DNA of 64,000 nt, taken from positions 186,001 through 250,000 of the forward strand of contig NZ_CP060783.1 in the NCBI RefSeq assembly GCF_014489535.1, written 5' to 3'. This stretch comes from Diaphorobacter aerolatus. GTDB taxonomy: Bacteria; Pseudomonadota; Gammaproteobacteria; Burkholderiales; Burkholderiaceae_C. The translations under genes were made by a program, and so were the position numbers. This document shows positions 26,503 through 35,394 of the stretch, piece by piece. Under the pieces are notes generated by a model that saw nothing but the letters and a program-made list of their open reading frames with translations, had not been told where the DNA came from and ran no database searches. Positions within the stretch are counted from its first letter, which is position 1. Every line of letters begins with the position of its first letter.

Positions 26503-27213
26503 CTAAAACGGGACTTGGCTTTCGATAAATATTTCTCGCGCGCTCACGGGGTGCGTGAACTGCAAAACGCGTGCATGAAGCATGAGTCTTTCAGAGGAAA
26601 AGCGCACGAATTGTGGTGCGTAGAGCGCGTCTCCCAGAATCGGAAATCCGAGGTGTAGCAGATGTACTCTCAATTGATGGGTACGTCCGGTGATCGGCTG
26701 CAATTCGAGTCGCGTCGCTTCCAATTCATCGCTCGGTGTGTTTCCGTCTTGTTTTGTAAGTGATTGAATATCCGGCGATGCGATTGCACGCCATCGCGTG
26801 AGGCTCGGCTTGCCAGCCGGATCGATGATCTGCTTCGGCCGGTTCGGCCAGTCCGCAAGAATCGGTGCGTCGATCACATTCCATTCTCCGGGTTCGCCGA
26901 TGAGTCGTCCCGCAACGACGGCCTCATAGGTCTTGTTCACCCGGCGTTCGGCAAAGCTCGCGCTCATGGCCCGCTGCATCGCCATGCCCCTGGCCAGGAG
27001 CACGATCCCGGAGGTCGCCATGTCGAGCCGATGCACGATCAGCGCATCGGGCCACTGCGCGCTCGCCCGGCTGCTCAGGCAATCCTGCTTCTCAGCGCCG
27101 CGCCCGGGCACGCAGAGCAGCCCCGACGGCTTGTCGAAGGCGAGCAGGTACTCGTCTTCGTAGAGCGGGATCAGAGGCTCATGCGCGATGGTCGGGAGCG
27201 GGGGAAGTTGCAT
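26503..27213 (-). CDS. RluA-family pseudouridine synthase
   Basis: A 236-residue RNA pseudouridine synthase. The catalytic Asp lies in IVHRLDMATSGIVLLARG, the family motif HRLDxxTSG. Other conserved parts are YLLAFDKPSGLLCVPGRG, NKTYEAVVAG and LQPITGRTHQLRVHLLHLGF. The shape matches RluA (23S rRNA U746 and tRNA U32) more than the S4-containing RluC/RluD, because no S4 domain is present. ATG 27213 is used; an extension to 27258 would read through the gcvP terminator and is rejected. It is downstream of gcvP on the same strand but separated by a strong terminator. Confidence 0.9.
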   Translation of the reverse strand: MQLPPLPTIAHEPLIPLYEDEYLLAFDKPSGLLCVPGRGAEKQDCLSSRASAQWPDALIVHRLDMATSGIVLLARGMAMQRAMSASFAERRVNKTYEAVVAGRLIGEPGEWNVIDAPILADWPNRPKQIIDPAGKPSLTRWRAIASPDIQSLTKQDGNTPSDELEATRLELQPITGRTHQLRVHLLHLGFPILGDALYAPQFVRFSSERLMLHARVLQFTHPVSAREIFIESQVPF

Positions 27214-27238
27214 CGCTGTCTGCGGCGGCGGGCCGAAC

Positions 27239-27275
27239 AAAAAGGAGCGAACGCTCACCAGATCGTTCGCTCCTT
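27239..27275 (-). terminator. Intrinsic terminator of the glycine-cleavage operon
   Basis: AAGGAGCGAACG at 27242-27253 pairs perfectly with CGTTCGCTCCTT at 27264-27275. On the minus strand the stem is followed by a T-run. It lies 23 bases after the gcvP stop. Confidence 0.9.
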
Positions 27276-27298
27276 CGCGTTGGCGTCAATGGTGGTGC

Positions 27299-30193
27299 TT
27301 ATTTGTCGTAGGCATCCATGGGCACGCAGCTGCAAAACAGGTTGCGATCACCGTAGACGTTGTCCACGCGGCCTACGGGCGACCAGTACTTGGACTTGCG
27401 CAGCGCGGCGACCGGATAGGCGGCCAGTTCACGCGCGTAGGCATGCTTCCATTCGTCGGCCGTGACCTGCTCGGCCGTGTGTGGCGCGTTCTTGAGCGGG
27501 TTGTCCTCGCGCGGCAGCTTGCCCGATTCGATCTCGCGGATTTCCTCGCGGATGGCGATCATCGCGTCGATGAAGCGGTCGAGCTCGTACAGGTTCTCGC
27601 TCTCGGTGGGCTCCACCATCAGCGTGTTGGGCACGGGGAAGGACAGCGTCGGCGCGTGAAACCCGTAGTCGATCAACCGCTTGGCGACGTCTTCGGCCAT
27701 CACGCCCGAGGTGTCCTTGAGGTTGCGCAGGTCAAGAATGCACTCGTGCGCCACATGGCCGTTGGCGCTGGCATAGAGCGTCGGGTAGTGGTCCTTGAGG
27801 CGCACGCTGATGTAGTTGGCGCTCAGAATCGCCGCTTCCGTGGCGTGCTTCAAACCGTCGGGACCCATCATGCGGATGTACATCCAGCTGATCGGCAGCA
27901 CGGCCGCGTTGCCGAGCGGTGCGGCGCTGACCGCGCCAATGCGGCTTTCGAACCCGGCGGTCTTGTGACCGGGCAGGAAGGGAACCAGATCTTCGACCAC
28001 GCAGACCGGACCCACGCCCGGACCGCCGCCGCCGTGCGGAATGCAGAAGGTCTTGTGCAGGTTCAGATGACTGACGTCGCCGCCGAATTCACCGGGCGCG
28101 GCCACGCCGACCAGTGCGTTCATGTTGGCGCCGTCCACGTAGACGCGACCACCATGGCGGTGCACCAGCTCGCACAGTTCCTTCACCTGCGTCTCGAACA
28201 CGCCGTGCGTGGACGGGTAGGTGATCATGATGCAGGCGAGGTTGTCGCTGTGCTGCTCGCACTTGGCCTTGAGATCGTTCATGTCGACGTTGCCATTGGC
28301 ATCGCACGCGGTGACGACGACCTGCATGCCGACCATCTGCGCCGATGCCGGATTGGTGCCGTGCGCGCTGCTCGGGATCAGGCAGACGTTGCGATGCGTT
28401 TCGCCGCGTGACTCATGCCAGCCCTTGATGGCCAGCAGACCCGCGTATTCGCCCTGGCTGCCCGCATTGGGTTGCAGGCTCACGCCCGCGTAGCCGGTGG
28501 CCTCGCACAGCCAATCGCGCAGTTGTTGATCAAGCTCGAGGTAGCCGGCGAGCTGGTCCTTTGGCGCGAACGGGTGCATGTTCGCAAATTCGGGCCAGGT
28601 GATCGGAATCATCTCGCTCGTGGCGTTGAGCTTCATGGTGCACGAGCCCAGCGGAATCATCGAGCGGTCGAGCGCCAGGTCCTTGTCGGACAGTCCGCGC
28701 AGATAGCGCAGCATCGCCGTTTCGGAATGGTGGGTGTTGAACACCGGATGCGTGAGGAAACCGCTCTTGCGCACCGCGAACTCGGGAATCAGCGACGGCG
28801 CGCCGTCGTCCATTGCCTCGATGGTGGGCACCGCCTTGCCTTCGCCCGCAAAGATCGACCAGACCAGTTCCACGTCGGCGCGCGTCGTGGTCTCGTCGAG
28901 CGAGATGCAGATGTATTCGTCCCATGCCTTGCGCAGATTCGCGCCCTTGGCCACGGCGCGCGCCATGATGGCGTCGGTCTCGCCCCTGGTGTGCAGGCTG
29001 AGGGTGTCGAACGCGGTGTCGTGATGGCGGCTGGTGTAGCCCAGCGTGGCCAACCCACGGCTCAGAATGGCCGCAAAGCGCGCCACGCGGCGGGCAATGC
29101 GCGTGAGACCTTCGGGGCCGTGGTAGACCGCGTACATGCTGGCGATCACGGCGGGAAGCACCTGCGCGGTGCAGATGTTCGAGGTCGCCTTTTCGCGGCG
29201 AATGTGCTGCTCGCGGGTTTGCAGCGCAAGGCGATATGCGGGTTTGCCGTGCACATCGACGCTCACACCCACCAGGCGGCCCGGCAGCGAACGCTTGTAT
29301 TCGTCGCGGCAGGCCATGAAACCGGCGTGTGGGCCACCGGCGCCCATCGGCATGCCAAAACGCTGCGTGGAGCCGACGACGATGTCGGCATCCCATTCAC
29401 CCGGAGGCGCAAGCAGCGTGAGCGCCAGCAGATCGGTGGCGACGATGGCCGAGGCCTGCTTGGCGTGGATGGCCTGCACATCGGCCTTCCAGTCGGCGAT
29501 CCAGCCGCTGCTGGCAGGGTACTGGATCAGCACGCCAAAGAAGTCGGCCGCGAGCAGCGCTTCCCATTCTTCCTTGGAGTTCGCGACCTTCACCTCGATG
29601 CCGAGCGGCGCGGCGCGGGTTTGCACGACCTCGATGGTCTGCGGATGGGCGTCGCCCGCAACCACGAAGACGTTGCTTTTGGATTTGACCGAGCGCTTGG
29701 CCAGCGTCATCGCCTCGGCGGCGGCGGTGGCCTCGTCGAGCATCGAGGCATTGGCGATCGACATCCCGGTCAGGTCGCAGACCATGGTCTGGAAATTGAC
29801 CAGCGCCTCCATGCGTCCCTGCGAAATCTCTGCCTGGTAGGGCGTGTAGGCCGTGTACCAGGCGGGGTTCTCGAGCACGTTGCGCAGGATGACGCCCGGC
29901 GTGAACGTGCCGTAGTAGCCCTGGCCGATGAAGCTCTTGAGGACCTGATTCTTCGACGCAATGGCCTTGAGTTCGGCGAGCGCGCCTGCCTCGGTGATCG
30001 CTGCGGGAATGTTCATCGCGCCGGCGCGGGCGATGGAACGCGGAACGATGGAATCAATCAGCGCCGAGCGCGATGCCTCTCCGATCACGGAGAGCATGTG
30101 CGCTTCGTCTGCGGGGCTGATGCCGATATGGCGCGGCTGGAATTCGGTGGCGTTTTCCAGCGCGAAAAGGGGGAGTGCGGCGGGCATTTGCAT
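27299..30193 (-). CDS. gcvP: Glycine dehydrogenase (decarboxylating), P protein
   Basis: The 964-residue PLP-dependent P protein decarboxylates glycine and transfers the aminomethyl group to the lipoyl arm of GcvH. It is the fused form, with N-terminal ([13 protein letters not shown] onward) and C-terminal ([16 protein letters not shown] onward) halves joined as in Escherichia coli. The PLP lysine is K714 in [18 protein letters not shown], next to the glycine-rich loop. [20 protein letters not shown] is a conserved active-site segment. The start is ATG 30193; ATG 30187 is an alternative. It is last in gcvT-gcvH-gcvP, with an attenuator-like stem just before it. Confidence 0.96.
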   Translation of the reverse strand: MQMPAALPLFALENATEFQPRHIGISPADEAHMLSVIGEASRSALIDSIVPRSIARAGAMNIPAAITEAGALAELKAIASKNQVLKSFIGQGYYGTFTPGVILRNVLENPAWYTAYTPYQAEISQGRMEALVNFQTMVCDLTGMSIANASMLDEATAAAEAMTLAKRSVKSKSNVFVVAGDAHPQTIEVVQTRAAPLGIEVKVANSKEEWEALLAADFFGVLIQYPASSGWIADWKADVQAIHAKQASAIVATDLLALTLLAPPGEWDADIVVGSTQRFGMPMGAGGPHAGFMACRDEYKRSLPGRLVGVSVDVHGKPAYRLALQTREQHIRREKATSNICTAQVLPAVIASMYAVYHGPEGLTRIARRVARFAAILSRGLATLGYTSRHHDTAFDTLSLHTRGETDAIMARAVAKGANLRKAWDEYICISLDETTTRADVELVWSIFAGEGKAVPTIEAMDDGAPSLIPEFAVRKSGFLTHPVFNTHHSETAMLRYLRGLSDKDLALDRSMIPLGSCTMKLNATSEMIPITWPEFANMHPFAPKDQLAGYLELDQQLRDWLCEATGYAGVSLQPNAGSQGEYAGLLAIKGWHESRGETHRNVCLIPSSAHGTNPASAQMVGMQVVVTACDANGNVDMNDLKAKCEQHSDNLACIMITYPSTHGVFETQVKELCELVHRHGGRVYVDGANMNALVGVAAPGEFGGDVSHLNLHKTFCIPHGGGGPGVGPVCVVEDLVPFLPGHKTAGFESRIGAVSAAPLGNAAVLPISWMYIRMMGPDGLKHATEAAILSANYISVRLKDHYPTLYASANGHVAHECILDLRNLKDTSGVMAEDVAKRLIDYGFHAPTLSFPVPNTLMVEPTESENLYELDRFIDAMIAIREEIREIESGKLPREDNPLKNAPHTAEQVTADEWKHAYARELAAYPVAALRKSKYWSPVGRVDNVYGDRNLFCSCVPMDAYDK

Positions 30194-30211
30194 GGAGGGA
30201 CCAGTCTCAAA

Positions 30212-30251
30212 AGCAAAAATTGCCGCGCCTTCGACGATGCAAGGGCGCGGC
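30212..30251 (-). terminator. Attenuator-like terminator between gcvH and gcvP
   Basis: GCCGCGCCTT at 30222-30231 pairs with AAGGGCGCGGC at 30241-30251 (one bulged base). On the minus strand the stem is followed by AATTTTTGC. It stands between the gcvH stop and the gcvP start, so part of the transcripts may end before gcvP. Confidence 0.7.
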
Positions 30252-30266
30252 AGGGGATTTGTCGTA

Positions 30267-30641
30267 TCAGGCGTTGGCGGCAAACGAGTTGTAGCTCGTT
30301 TCGTCCATCAGCGCGTCCAGTTGAGCGGGCTCGCTCAGCTTGACCTTGAAGAACCAGCCAGCGTTCAGCGGATCGCTGTTGGCGAGCGAAGGATCGTCGC
30401 GCAGAGCCTCGTTGACTTCGACGATCTCGCCGGACACCGGCATGTATACGTCGGCTGCGGCCTTGACCGACTCGACCACGCCCGCCACTTCGCCCTGTGC
30501 GAAGGTCTTGCCCACTTCAGGCAGATCGACGAACACCACGTCGCCCAGCGCGTCCTGCGCGTGCACGGTGATGCCAACCACGGCCGCATTGGCGTCGGCG
30601 GCGTTGATCCATTCATGGTCTTTGGAGTAGTGGATGCTCAT
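30267..30641 (-). CDS. gcvH: Glycine cleavage system H protein
   Basis: A 124-residue lipoyl-carrier protein that shuttles the aminomethyl intermediate between GcvP, GcvT and lipoamide dehydrogenase. The lipoylated lysine is K60 in [28 protein letters not shown] at the start and [16 protein letters not shown] near the end are typical. ATG 30641 follows a GGAG-like sequence. It is 122 bases downstream of gcvT. Confidence 0.96.
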   Translation of the reverse strand: MSIHYSKDHEWINAADANAAVVGITVHAQDALGDVVFVDLPEVGKTFAQGEVAGVVESVKAAADVYMPVSGEIVEVNEALRDDPSLANSDPLNAGWFFKVKLSEPAQLDALMDETSYNSFAANA

Positions 30642-30763
30642 GGGTGCTCCGGAAAAAATGAGAGATTGAAAAGAGGGTGAGATTGGTCAGGAAGCAATGT
30701 AGCGTGAAATGGCTGCGCCGTAGTTGCTTTCCCGAGCGTCGTCGAACGCGGATTCTTTCCCGT

Positions 30764-31903
30764 TCAGCCGCGAAAGTAATTGGTTGGCACGAACGGCGTT
30801 GCGCTCACCACCATCGGCACGGATTTGCCGCGCACGATGGCGAAGATTTCGGTTCCGGGCTGGGCATGGTCGGCCTGCACGTAGGCCAGCGCAATCGGCT
30901 GGTTCAGTGTGGGGCTCAACAGGCCGCTCGTGATATGCCCGACGTGCTGGCCGTCGAGGTTTTCGAGCACGGCGGGCTCGCGCACCGGAATGCGTTCCCG
31001 GGCGATCAGGCCGACGCGTTTGCGCGTGAGCGTTTCGGGCTGGTCGATCTGGGAAAGAATTTTCCCGGCACCGGGAAAGCCGCCAGCGCGCTCGCCAGCG
31101 CTGCGGCGCACCTTCTGGATCGCCCAGTTGAGCGCGGCTTCGGGTGGCGTGGTGCTGTGGTCGATGTCATTGCCATAGAGACACAGCCCGGCTTCGAGCC
31201 GCAGCGAGTTGCGTGCGCCAAGGCCGATGGGCTTGACTTCACTCTCGGCCAGCAGCGCGCGAGCGAATTCCTCGGCACGGCTTTCGTGGACCGAGATCTC
31301 GAAACCATCTTCGCCGGTATACCCGCTGCGGGTGATGAACAGATCGGCGTTGTTCCACTGGAAGTCGCCACCCGTCATGAACACCAGTTTTTCCACGCCG
31401 GGAATCAGCCGCGAGAGCACGGCGGCGGCCTGCGGACCTTGCAGCGCGAGCAATCCGCGCTCGGGCATGGGAATGACCTGGCAGCGATGGCCGATGCGCT
31501 CGATGATGTGAGCGATGTCGCCCACCTTGCATGCGCCGTTGACGATCACGAAGATGTCCTTGCTGCGATTGAAGAACATCAGGTCGTCGATGATGCCGCC
31601 CTCGTCGTTGAGCAGCAGTCCGTAGCGCTGCTTGCCCACGCCGAGGCCGACCACATCAACGGGCATCAGCGTTTCGAACGCGGCGGCAGCATCGGCACCC
31701 ACGAGGCGCAATTGGCCCATGTGCGAGACATCGAACAGTCCTGCGGCAGTGCGTGTGTGATGGTGCTCGGCCATCAGGCCGGCGGGATACTGCACGGGCA
31801 TCGAATAGCCGGCGAACGGCACCATCCTGGCGCCCAGTTCGATGTGCAGCGCATTGAGCGGGGTGTTGAGCAGCGGCGTGGCAGGCGAGGGCGCGGACGA
31901 CAT
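30764..31903 (-). CDS. gcvT: Aminomethyltransferase GcvT
   Basis: A 379-residue T protein that releases ammonia from the aminomethyl-lipoyl arm and forms 5,10-methylene-tetrahydrofolate. FAGYSMPVQYPAGLMAEHHH, LFDVSHMGQLRL and TRSGYTGEDGFEISV are folate-binding motifs; LRLEAGLCLYGNDID holds a conserved Asp region. ATG 31903 is chosen; the upstream frame is part of the riboswitch leader. It is the first gene of gcvTHP and is preceded by a tandem glycine riboswitch. Confidence 0.95.
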   Translation of the reverse strand: MSSAPSPATPLLNTPLNALHIELGARMVPFAGYSMPVQYPAGLMAEHHHTRTAAGLFDVSHMGQLRLVGADAAAAFETLMPVDVVGLGVGKQRYGLLLNDEGGIIDDLMFFNRSKDIFVIVNGACKVGDIAHIIERIGHRCQVIPMPERGLLALQGPQAAAVLSRLIPGVEKLVFMTGGDFQWNNADLFITRSGYTGEDGFEISVHESRAEEFARALLAESEVKPIGLGARNSLRLEAGLCLYGNDIDHSTTPPEAALNWAIQKVRRSAGERAGGFPGAGKILSQIDQPETLTRKRVGLIARERIPVREPAVLENLDGQHVGHITSGLLSPTLNQPIALAYVQADHAQPGTEIFAIVRGKSVPMVVSATPFVPTNYFRG

Positions 31904-31967
31904 GGTTTTCAAGCTCCAAGGCAAATGATCCGGACGACCAACGCCGTGCGCTGATCGCGGTATTGCC

Positions 31968-32178
31968 CTGCTGTCCGCTTTACCTGAGAGATTCATCGCA
32001 AGGTGTGCCGCGACTTGCTCCTTCGGTGGACCGCCTTCGTTGCAAAGACGGCCTCTCTCCAGCTAGGGAAACGCCCGCATCACTGCGGGCGGTTTGCCAG
32101 TCCTTTTGCCTGAGCGTTCGGTATCTGCCTGCGCCTTCGGCGGCCCGCATCATTTTTCGAGCTGCGGGCTCTCTCCTG
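31968..32178 (-). promoter_or_regulatory. Tandem glycine riboswitch controlling gcvTHP
   Basis: Reading the minus strand, two similar aptamers follow each other. The first (about 32178-32095) has GGAGAGAGCCCGC, CCGCCGAAGGCGCAGG and CGCTCAGGCAAAAGGAC. The second (about 32062-31968) has GGAGAGAGGCCGTC, CCACCGAAGGAGCAA and AATCTCTCAGGTAAA with GGACAG. These blocks are the conserved core of the glycine (gcvT) aptamer class. A GC-rich stem (GCCCGC / GCGGGC at 32073-32090) sits in the linker. The element lies 65 bases upstream of gcvT and, as in other tandem examples, should turn the operon on when glycine is abundant. Confidence 0.93.
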
Positions 32179-32189
32179 ACAAGCCTGCA

Positions 32190-32195
32190 AGTATA
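32190..32195 (-). promoter_or_regulatory. Probable -10 box of the gcvTHP transcript
   Basis: TATACT on the minus strand (32195-32190) lies about a dozen bases before the first riboswitch aptamer, the expected place for the promoter. No good -35 hexamer is visible at 16-18 bases upstream. Confidence 0.5.
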
Positions 32196-32310
32196 ACGTC
32201 GCGGCCTCCCAAAAGGCTGTTTTTCTCTATTCGATCTGAGTGCGGTTCGCCAGGCTTTTCCTTGCCGTCCATGGACAGAAGGCGCGCTGGAGGCTTGTAC
32301 AGCAGTATTA

Positions 32311-32345
32311 TGTTCATATATTATGAATGTTCACGTAACATGAAC
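32311..32345 (+). promoter_or_regulatory. Nested inverted repeats before the AbiEi-type gene (probable autoregulatory operator)
   Basis: TTCATA at 32313-32318 and TATGAA at 32322-32327 form a perfect palindrome with a 3-base spacer. Next, GTTCA at 32329-32333 and TGAAC at 32341-32345 form a second one. The pentamer GTTCA also occurs at 32312-32316. The cluster ends 11 bases before the start codon, overlapping the expected core promoter. AbiEi antitoxins are known to repress their own operon by binding inverted repeats. Confidence 0.55.
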
Positions 32346-32356
32346 TATCGTGGTGT

Positions 32357-33361
32357 ATGAACGAACAGGATATCCTTCAGAAGGCTCTCGATGCAACGCA
32401 TTCGGTTGCGGGGCTGGAGTTCGTCAACGCGGGGCAGGAGCGCGAACCAGGTCGCGATGGCATTGTCAGATTTTCTCCGGCAAGCGGTGATGAGCGCGTT
32501 TTCTACACCGAAGTGAGGCGCGTGGTAGATCGATTGCACACGCTGCATCTTCTGCACGCGCAGATGAGAAATCGTCCGGAACGCACACTATTGGCTGCGA
32601 CCTATATCTCGCAAAGCCTGGCGCAAGAGTGCCAGCGACTGGGCTTGAATTTCATCGACATGGCTGGCAACGCATTTATCGACGTTCCCGGTCGCTTCGT
32701 TTTTGTATCGGGCAGGCCGCGAATTGAAATACGTTCGCCCACCCCGGACTACGGTGCCCTGCGAACATCCAACGGATTGCGCCTCGTGTTTGCGCTGCTG
32801 ACTCAGGACGGACTCGTTCATCAGTCGCAGCGCGAGATGGCTGCCGCCGCTGGCGTGGCGCTGGGTTCGGTAGGCAAGGTCCTAGAGGGTTTGACGCGCC
32901 TTGGACATCTGAGTGCGGGAAAAGGCAAGAGCCGTCGTTTGCTGGCAGGGGATGAATTGTCGCGCGCGTGGGTCCAGCACTTTCCGGTCTCTTTGCGGCA
33001 CAAACTCAATCCGCGCAGATACTCCCTGCCAGCCAGTAGACGCTGGCAAGACATTCGATGGGCACCGGGCCAGGCTGTGTGGGCGGGCGAGGCCGCTGCG
33101 AATCGAATGGACGGTTTCCTCCAACCCGTAGCGGGGACGATTTACACGTGGCTGGCGCGCGAAGTCTTTGTGGTTGAGCATCGCCTGCGGCCTGATCCGC
33201 AAGGTGACATTGAAATTCTGGACGCATTCTGGAATGCACGGAATCAGGCGGATTCTGTGCTTGCGCCTGCCTTGCTTGTGTATGCAGACATGATGGCAAG
33301 TCAGGATGGGCGAAGCAGAGAAGCGGCAACCCGCGTCTGGGAGCGGATCCTTCGTGCTTGA
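32357..33361 (+). CDS. AbiEi-type antitoxin family protein (type IV toxin-antitoxin), no toxin seen
   Basis: A 334-residue protein that I assign to the AbiEi antitoxin family on general resemblance. It has a middle domain with ERTLLAATYISQSLAQECQR, GLNFIDMAGNAFIDVPGRFV and VSGRPRIEI, then a winged-helix-like part (MAAAAGVALGSVGKVLEGLT, LGHLSAGKGKSRRLL). The C-terminal part includes VEHRLRPDPQGDIEILDAFW and ends LLVYADMMASQDGR. AbiEi proteins repress their promoter and neutralise the nucleotidyltransferase toxin AbiEii. No AbiEii-like gene follows: only 138 bases separate it from the convergent dctM. ATG 32357 has a poor ribosome site, so it may be nearly leaderless. The lower AT/GC balance of its promoter suggests acquisition by transfer. 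Confidence 0.7.
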   Translation: MNEQDILQKALDATHSVAGLEFVNAGQEREPGRDGIVRFSPASGDERVFYTEVRRVVDRLHTLHLLHAQMRNRPERTLLAATYISQSLAQECQRLGLNFIDMAGNAFIDVPGRFVFVSGRPRIEIRSPTPDYGALRTSNGLRLVFALLTQDGLVHQSQREMAAAAGVALGSVGKVLEGLTRLGHLSAGKGKSRRLLAGDELSRAWVQHFPVSLRHKLNPRRYSLPASRRWQDIRWAPGQAVWAGEAAANRMDGFLQPVAGTIYTWLAREVFVVEHRLRPDPQGDIEILDAFWNARNQADSVLAPALLVYADMMASQDGRSREAATRVWERILRA

Positions 33362-33499
33362 GATATTGCCAGGCCAGCGCAGCGAGGCCGCGCTCACGCA
33401 GATGGTCCGCGCGCAATCCGCTGTCATGCAGCACGCCGGTGCAGCGCGAATTCAAAGAACCATTGACGCCTTCGTTCGCGGATTTGGCTCCTGAGCCAC

Positions 33500-34777
33500 C
33501 TATCGCGCATACACCAGATCGCGCAGCCCCAGCGAGATGCCCGGCACGTAGGTGATCACCAACAGGCATAGCAGAATCACCAGCACGAACGGCAGCAGTT
33601 GCGTGACGATCCGGTCGAGCGAGATTTTCGCTACCGTGCAGGCTGCGAACAGGTTCACGCCGAATGGCGGGGTGATCATGCCGAGCGCCAGATTCACCAC
33701 CATGATGAGTCCGAAATGCACCGGGTCGATGCCGAAGTGCTGTGCCACCGGCGCGAGGATGGGCGCGAGCACGATGATGGCGGCGCTGGTCTCGATGAAC
33801 ATGCCGATGACGAACAGCGCCGCATTCACACCCAGCAGGAACATCGCGGGCGACTTGAGCACTTGTTCGAGCCAGTGGCCGATGGCGTCAGGCACTCCGG
33901 CGCGCGTGATCAGAAACGCGAACAGCCCGGCGTTGGCGATGATGAACATGATCACCGCCGACGAGAGCGCCGACTTGCGCAAGACGGAGTAGAGATCCTT
34001 GATCTTGATTTCGCGGTACACCACCATGCCGACCACGAGCGCATAGAACACCGCGACGGCGGAGGCTTCGGTGGGCGTGAAAATGCCGCCGTAGATGCCG
34101 CCCAGAATGATCACCGGCATGGCCAGTGCCCATCCAGCCTGGAGCAGGGCGCGGCCGAAGGACATGCGGCCTTCGCCGTCGTTCTTGCCCCAGCCTTTCC
34201 ATTTGCAGTAGGCCCAGACGAACAGCATCAGCGACAGGCTGATCAGGATGCCGGGGCCGAAACCCGCGATGAACAGTTCGCCGATCGACACTTCGGCGCT
34301 CACGCCGTAGAGAATCATCGGGATCGACGGCGGGATGATCACGCCCAGTTCGGCGCTGGTTGCCTGAAGTGAAGCGGCAAAACTCGTGGGGTAGCCGTGC
34401 TTGATGAGCGCGGGAATCAGGATTGCGCCAATCGCAAACGTGGTGGCGACCGAGGAGCCGGACACCGCCGCGAAGATCATGCAGGTGAGCACGCAGGTCA
34501 TCGGCAGACCGCCCTGCACGCCACCGACGATGCTCTTGGCGAACTCCACGAGGCGGCGCGAGATGCCGCCGGTTTCCATCAGGTTGCCCGCCAGAATGAA
34601 GAACGGAATCGCGGCGAGTGGAAACTTGTTGATCGCGCCGAACATCTCCTTGACCGAGATGAGCATGTTGGCGTTGGACATCTGAATGCCGGCAATCGAC
34701 GCAAGGCCGATCGACACGGCCACCGAGACGCTGAGCGCAAAGCACAGCACCATCGTGGCAATCATCACTGGAGTCAT
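33500..34777 (-). CDS. dctM: TRAP transporter large permease DctM
   Basis: A 425-residue, roughly twelve-helix permease of a tripartite ATP-independent periplasmic transporter. It has GAINKFPLAAIPFFILAGNL, ILIPALIKHGYPTSFAASLQ, ATSAELGVIIPPSIPMILYG and NLALGMITPPFGVNLFAA, the family hallmark regions. Uptake is driven by a Na+ or H+ gradient. ATG 34777 overlaps the dctQ stop (ATGA). It belongs to dctP-dctQ-dctM and converges with the AbiEi-type gene. Confidence 0.94.
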   Translation of the reverse strand: MTPVMIATMVLCFALSVSVAVSIGLASIAGIQMSNANMLISVKEMFGAINKFPLAAIPFFILAGNLMETGGISRRLVEFAKSIVGGVQGGLPMTCVLTCMIFAAVSGSSVATTFAIGAILIPALIKHGYPTSFAASLQATSAELGVIIPPSIPMILYGVSAEVSIGELFIAGFGPGILISLSLMLFVWAYCKWKGWGKNDGEGRMSFGRALLQAGWALAMPVIILGGIYGGIFTPTEASAVAVFYALVVGMVVYREIKIKDLYSVLRKSALSSAVIMFIIANAGLFAFLITRAGVPDAIGHWLEQVLKSPAMFLLGVNAALFVIGMFIETSAAIIVLAPILAPVAQHFGIDPVHFGLIMVVNLALGMITPPFGVNLFAACTVAKISLDRIVTQLLPFVLVILLCLLVITYVPGISLGLRDLVYAR

Positions 34778-35268
34778 TGCGCGGTCTCCAGTTCGAGGCG
34801 TTTGGGATCGAGCAGGTTGCCGATGATCCCGGGAATGCAGAACAGCGCGCCCACCGGCACGGCAAGATAGGCCCAGAACATGGAGACCGATTCCAGCCCC
34901 GCCATCGATTGCACGCCGCCGCGTTTGGCGTAGTCAAAGCCCCACCAGATCAATACGCCGATGAGCGCCAGCGCCGCGATGCTCACCACCCAATCGAGCG
35001 CGCGGCGCATGCCGGGGGGACTCCAGCGGTAGAGCACGTCCACGCTCACCATCGCGCCCTGTCGAAAGGCCATCGGGATGGCGAGAAAGACCATCCAGAT
35101 GAGGCTGAAGCGGATCAGCACCTCGGTCCACTCGGCCGGTTGCTCCAGCACGAAACGCGTGACGATCTGGAAGATGCCGAGCGCAGAGGACACCGCGAGC
35201 ATCGCGCACGCGCCCGCCATGGCGATGGCCGTGGTCCATCGCTCGAAAGAAAGAAACAGGTTTTTCAT
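34774..35268 (-). CDS. dctQ: TRAP transporter small permease DctQ
   Basis: A 164-residue, four-helix membrane protein. The DctQ signature is in VLEQPAEWTEVLIRFSLIWM followed by VFLAIPMAFRQGAMVSVDVL. ATG 35268 (MKNLFLSFERW) is chosen over an upstream in-frame start because that extension is basic and unlike family members. The gene lies 127 bases after dctP, a gap with no strong terminator (a weak stem at about 35310-35370 is possible), and is coupled to dctM. Confidence 0.9.
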   Translation of the reverse strand: MKNLFLSFERWTTAIAMAGACAMLAVSSALGIFQIVTRFVLEQPAEWTEVLIRFSLIWMVFLAIPMAFRQGAMVSVDVLYRWSPPGMRRALDWVVSIAALALIGVLIWWGFDYAKRGGVQSMAGLESVSMFWAYLAVPVGALFCIPGIIGNLLDPKRLELETAQ

Positions 35269-35394
35269 GCGCGTGCGTTCAATGCTTGTCCGCCGGAAAA
35301 ATGCCCGCATTCAATCGCTGAACTGCGGGCGTTGTTGCCGCAAGGCCGGCGCTGCACGAATCACGCATGCAGCACTCGTTCCTCGCGCAGCCGA

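Noticed and set aside
28415..30343. A 642-codon open frame on the plus strand opposite gcvP
   Set aside because: It is the antisense shadow of a highly conserved gcvP reading frame. It has no family motifs and a composition (Arg, Gly, His-rich) typical of reverse-strand frames in GC-rich DNA.
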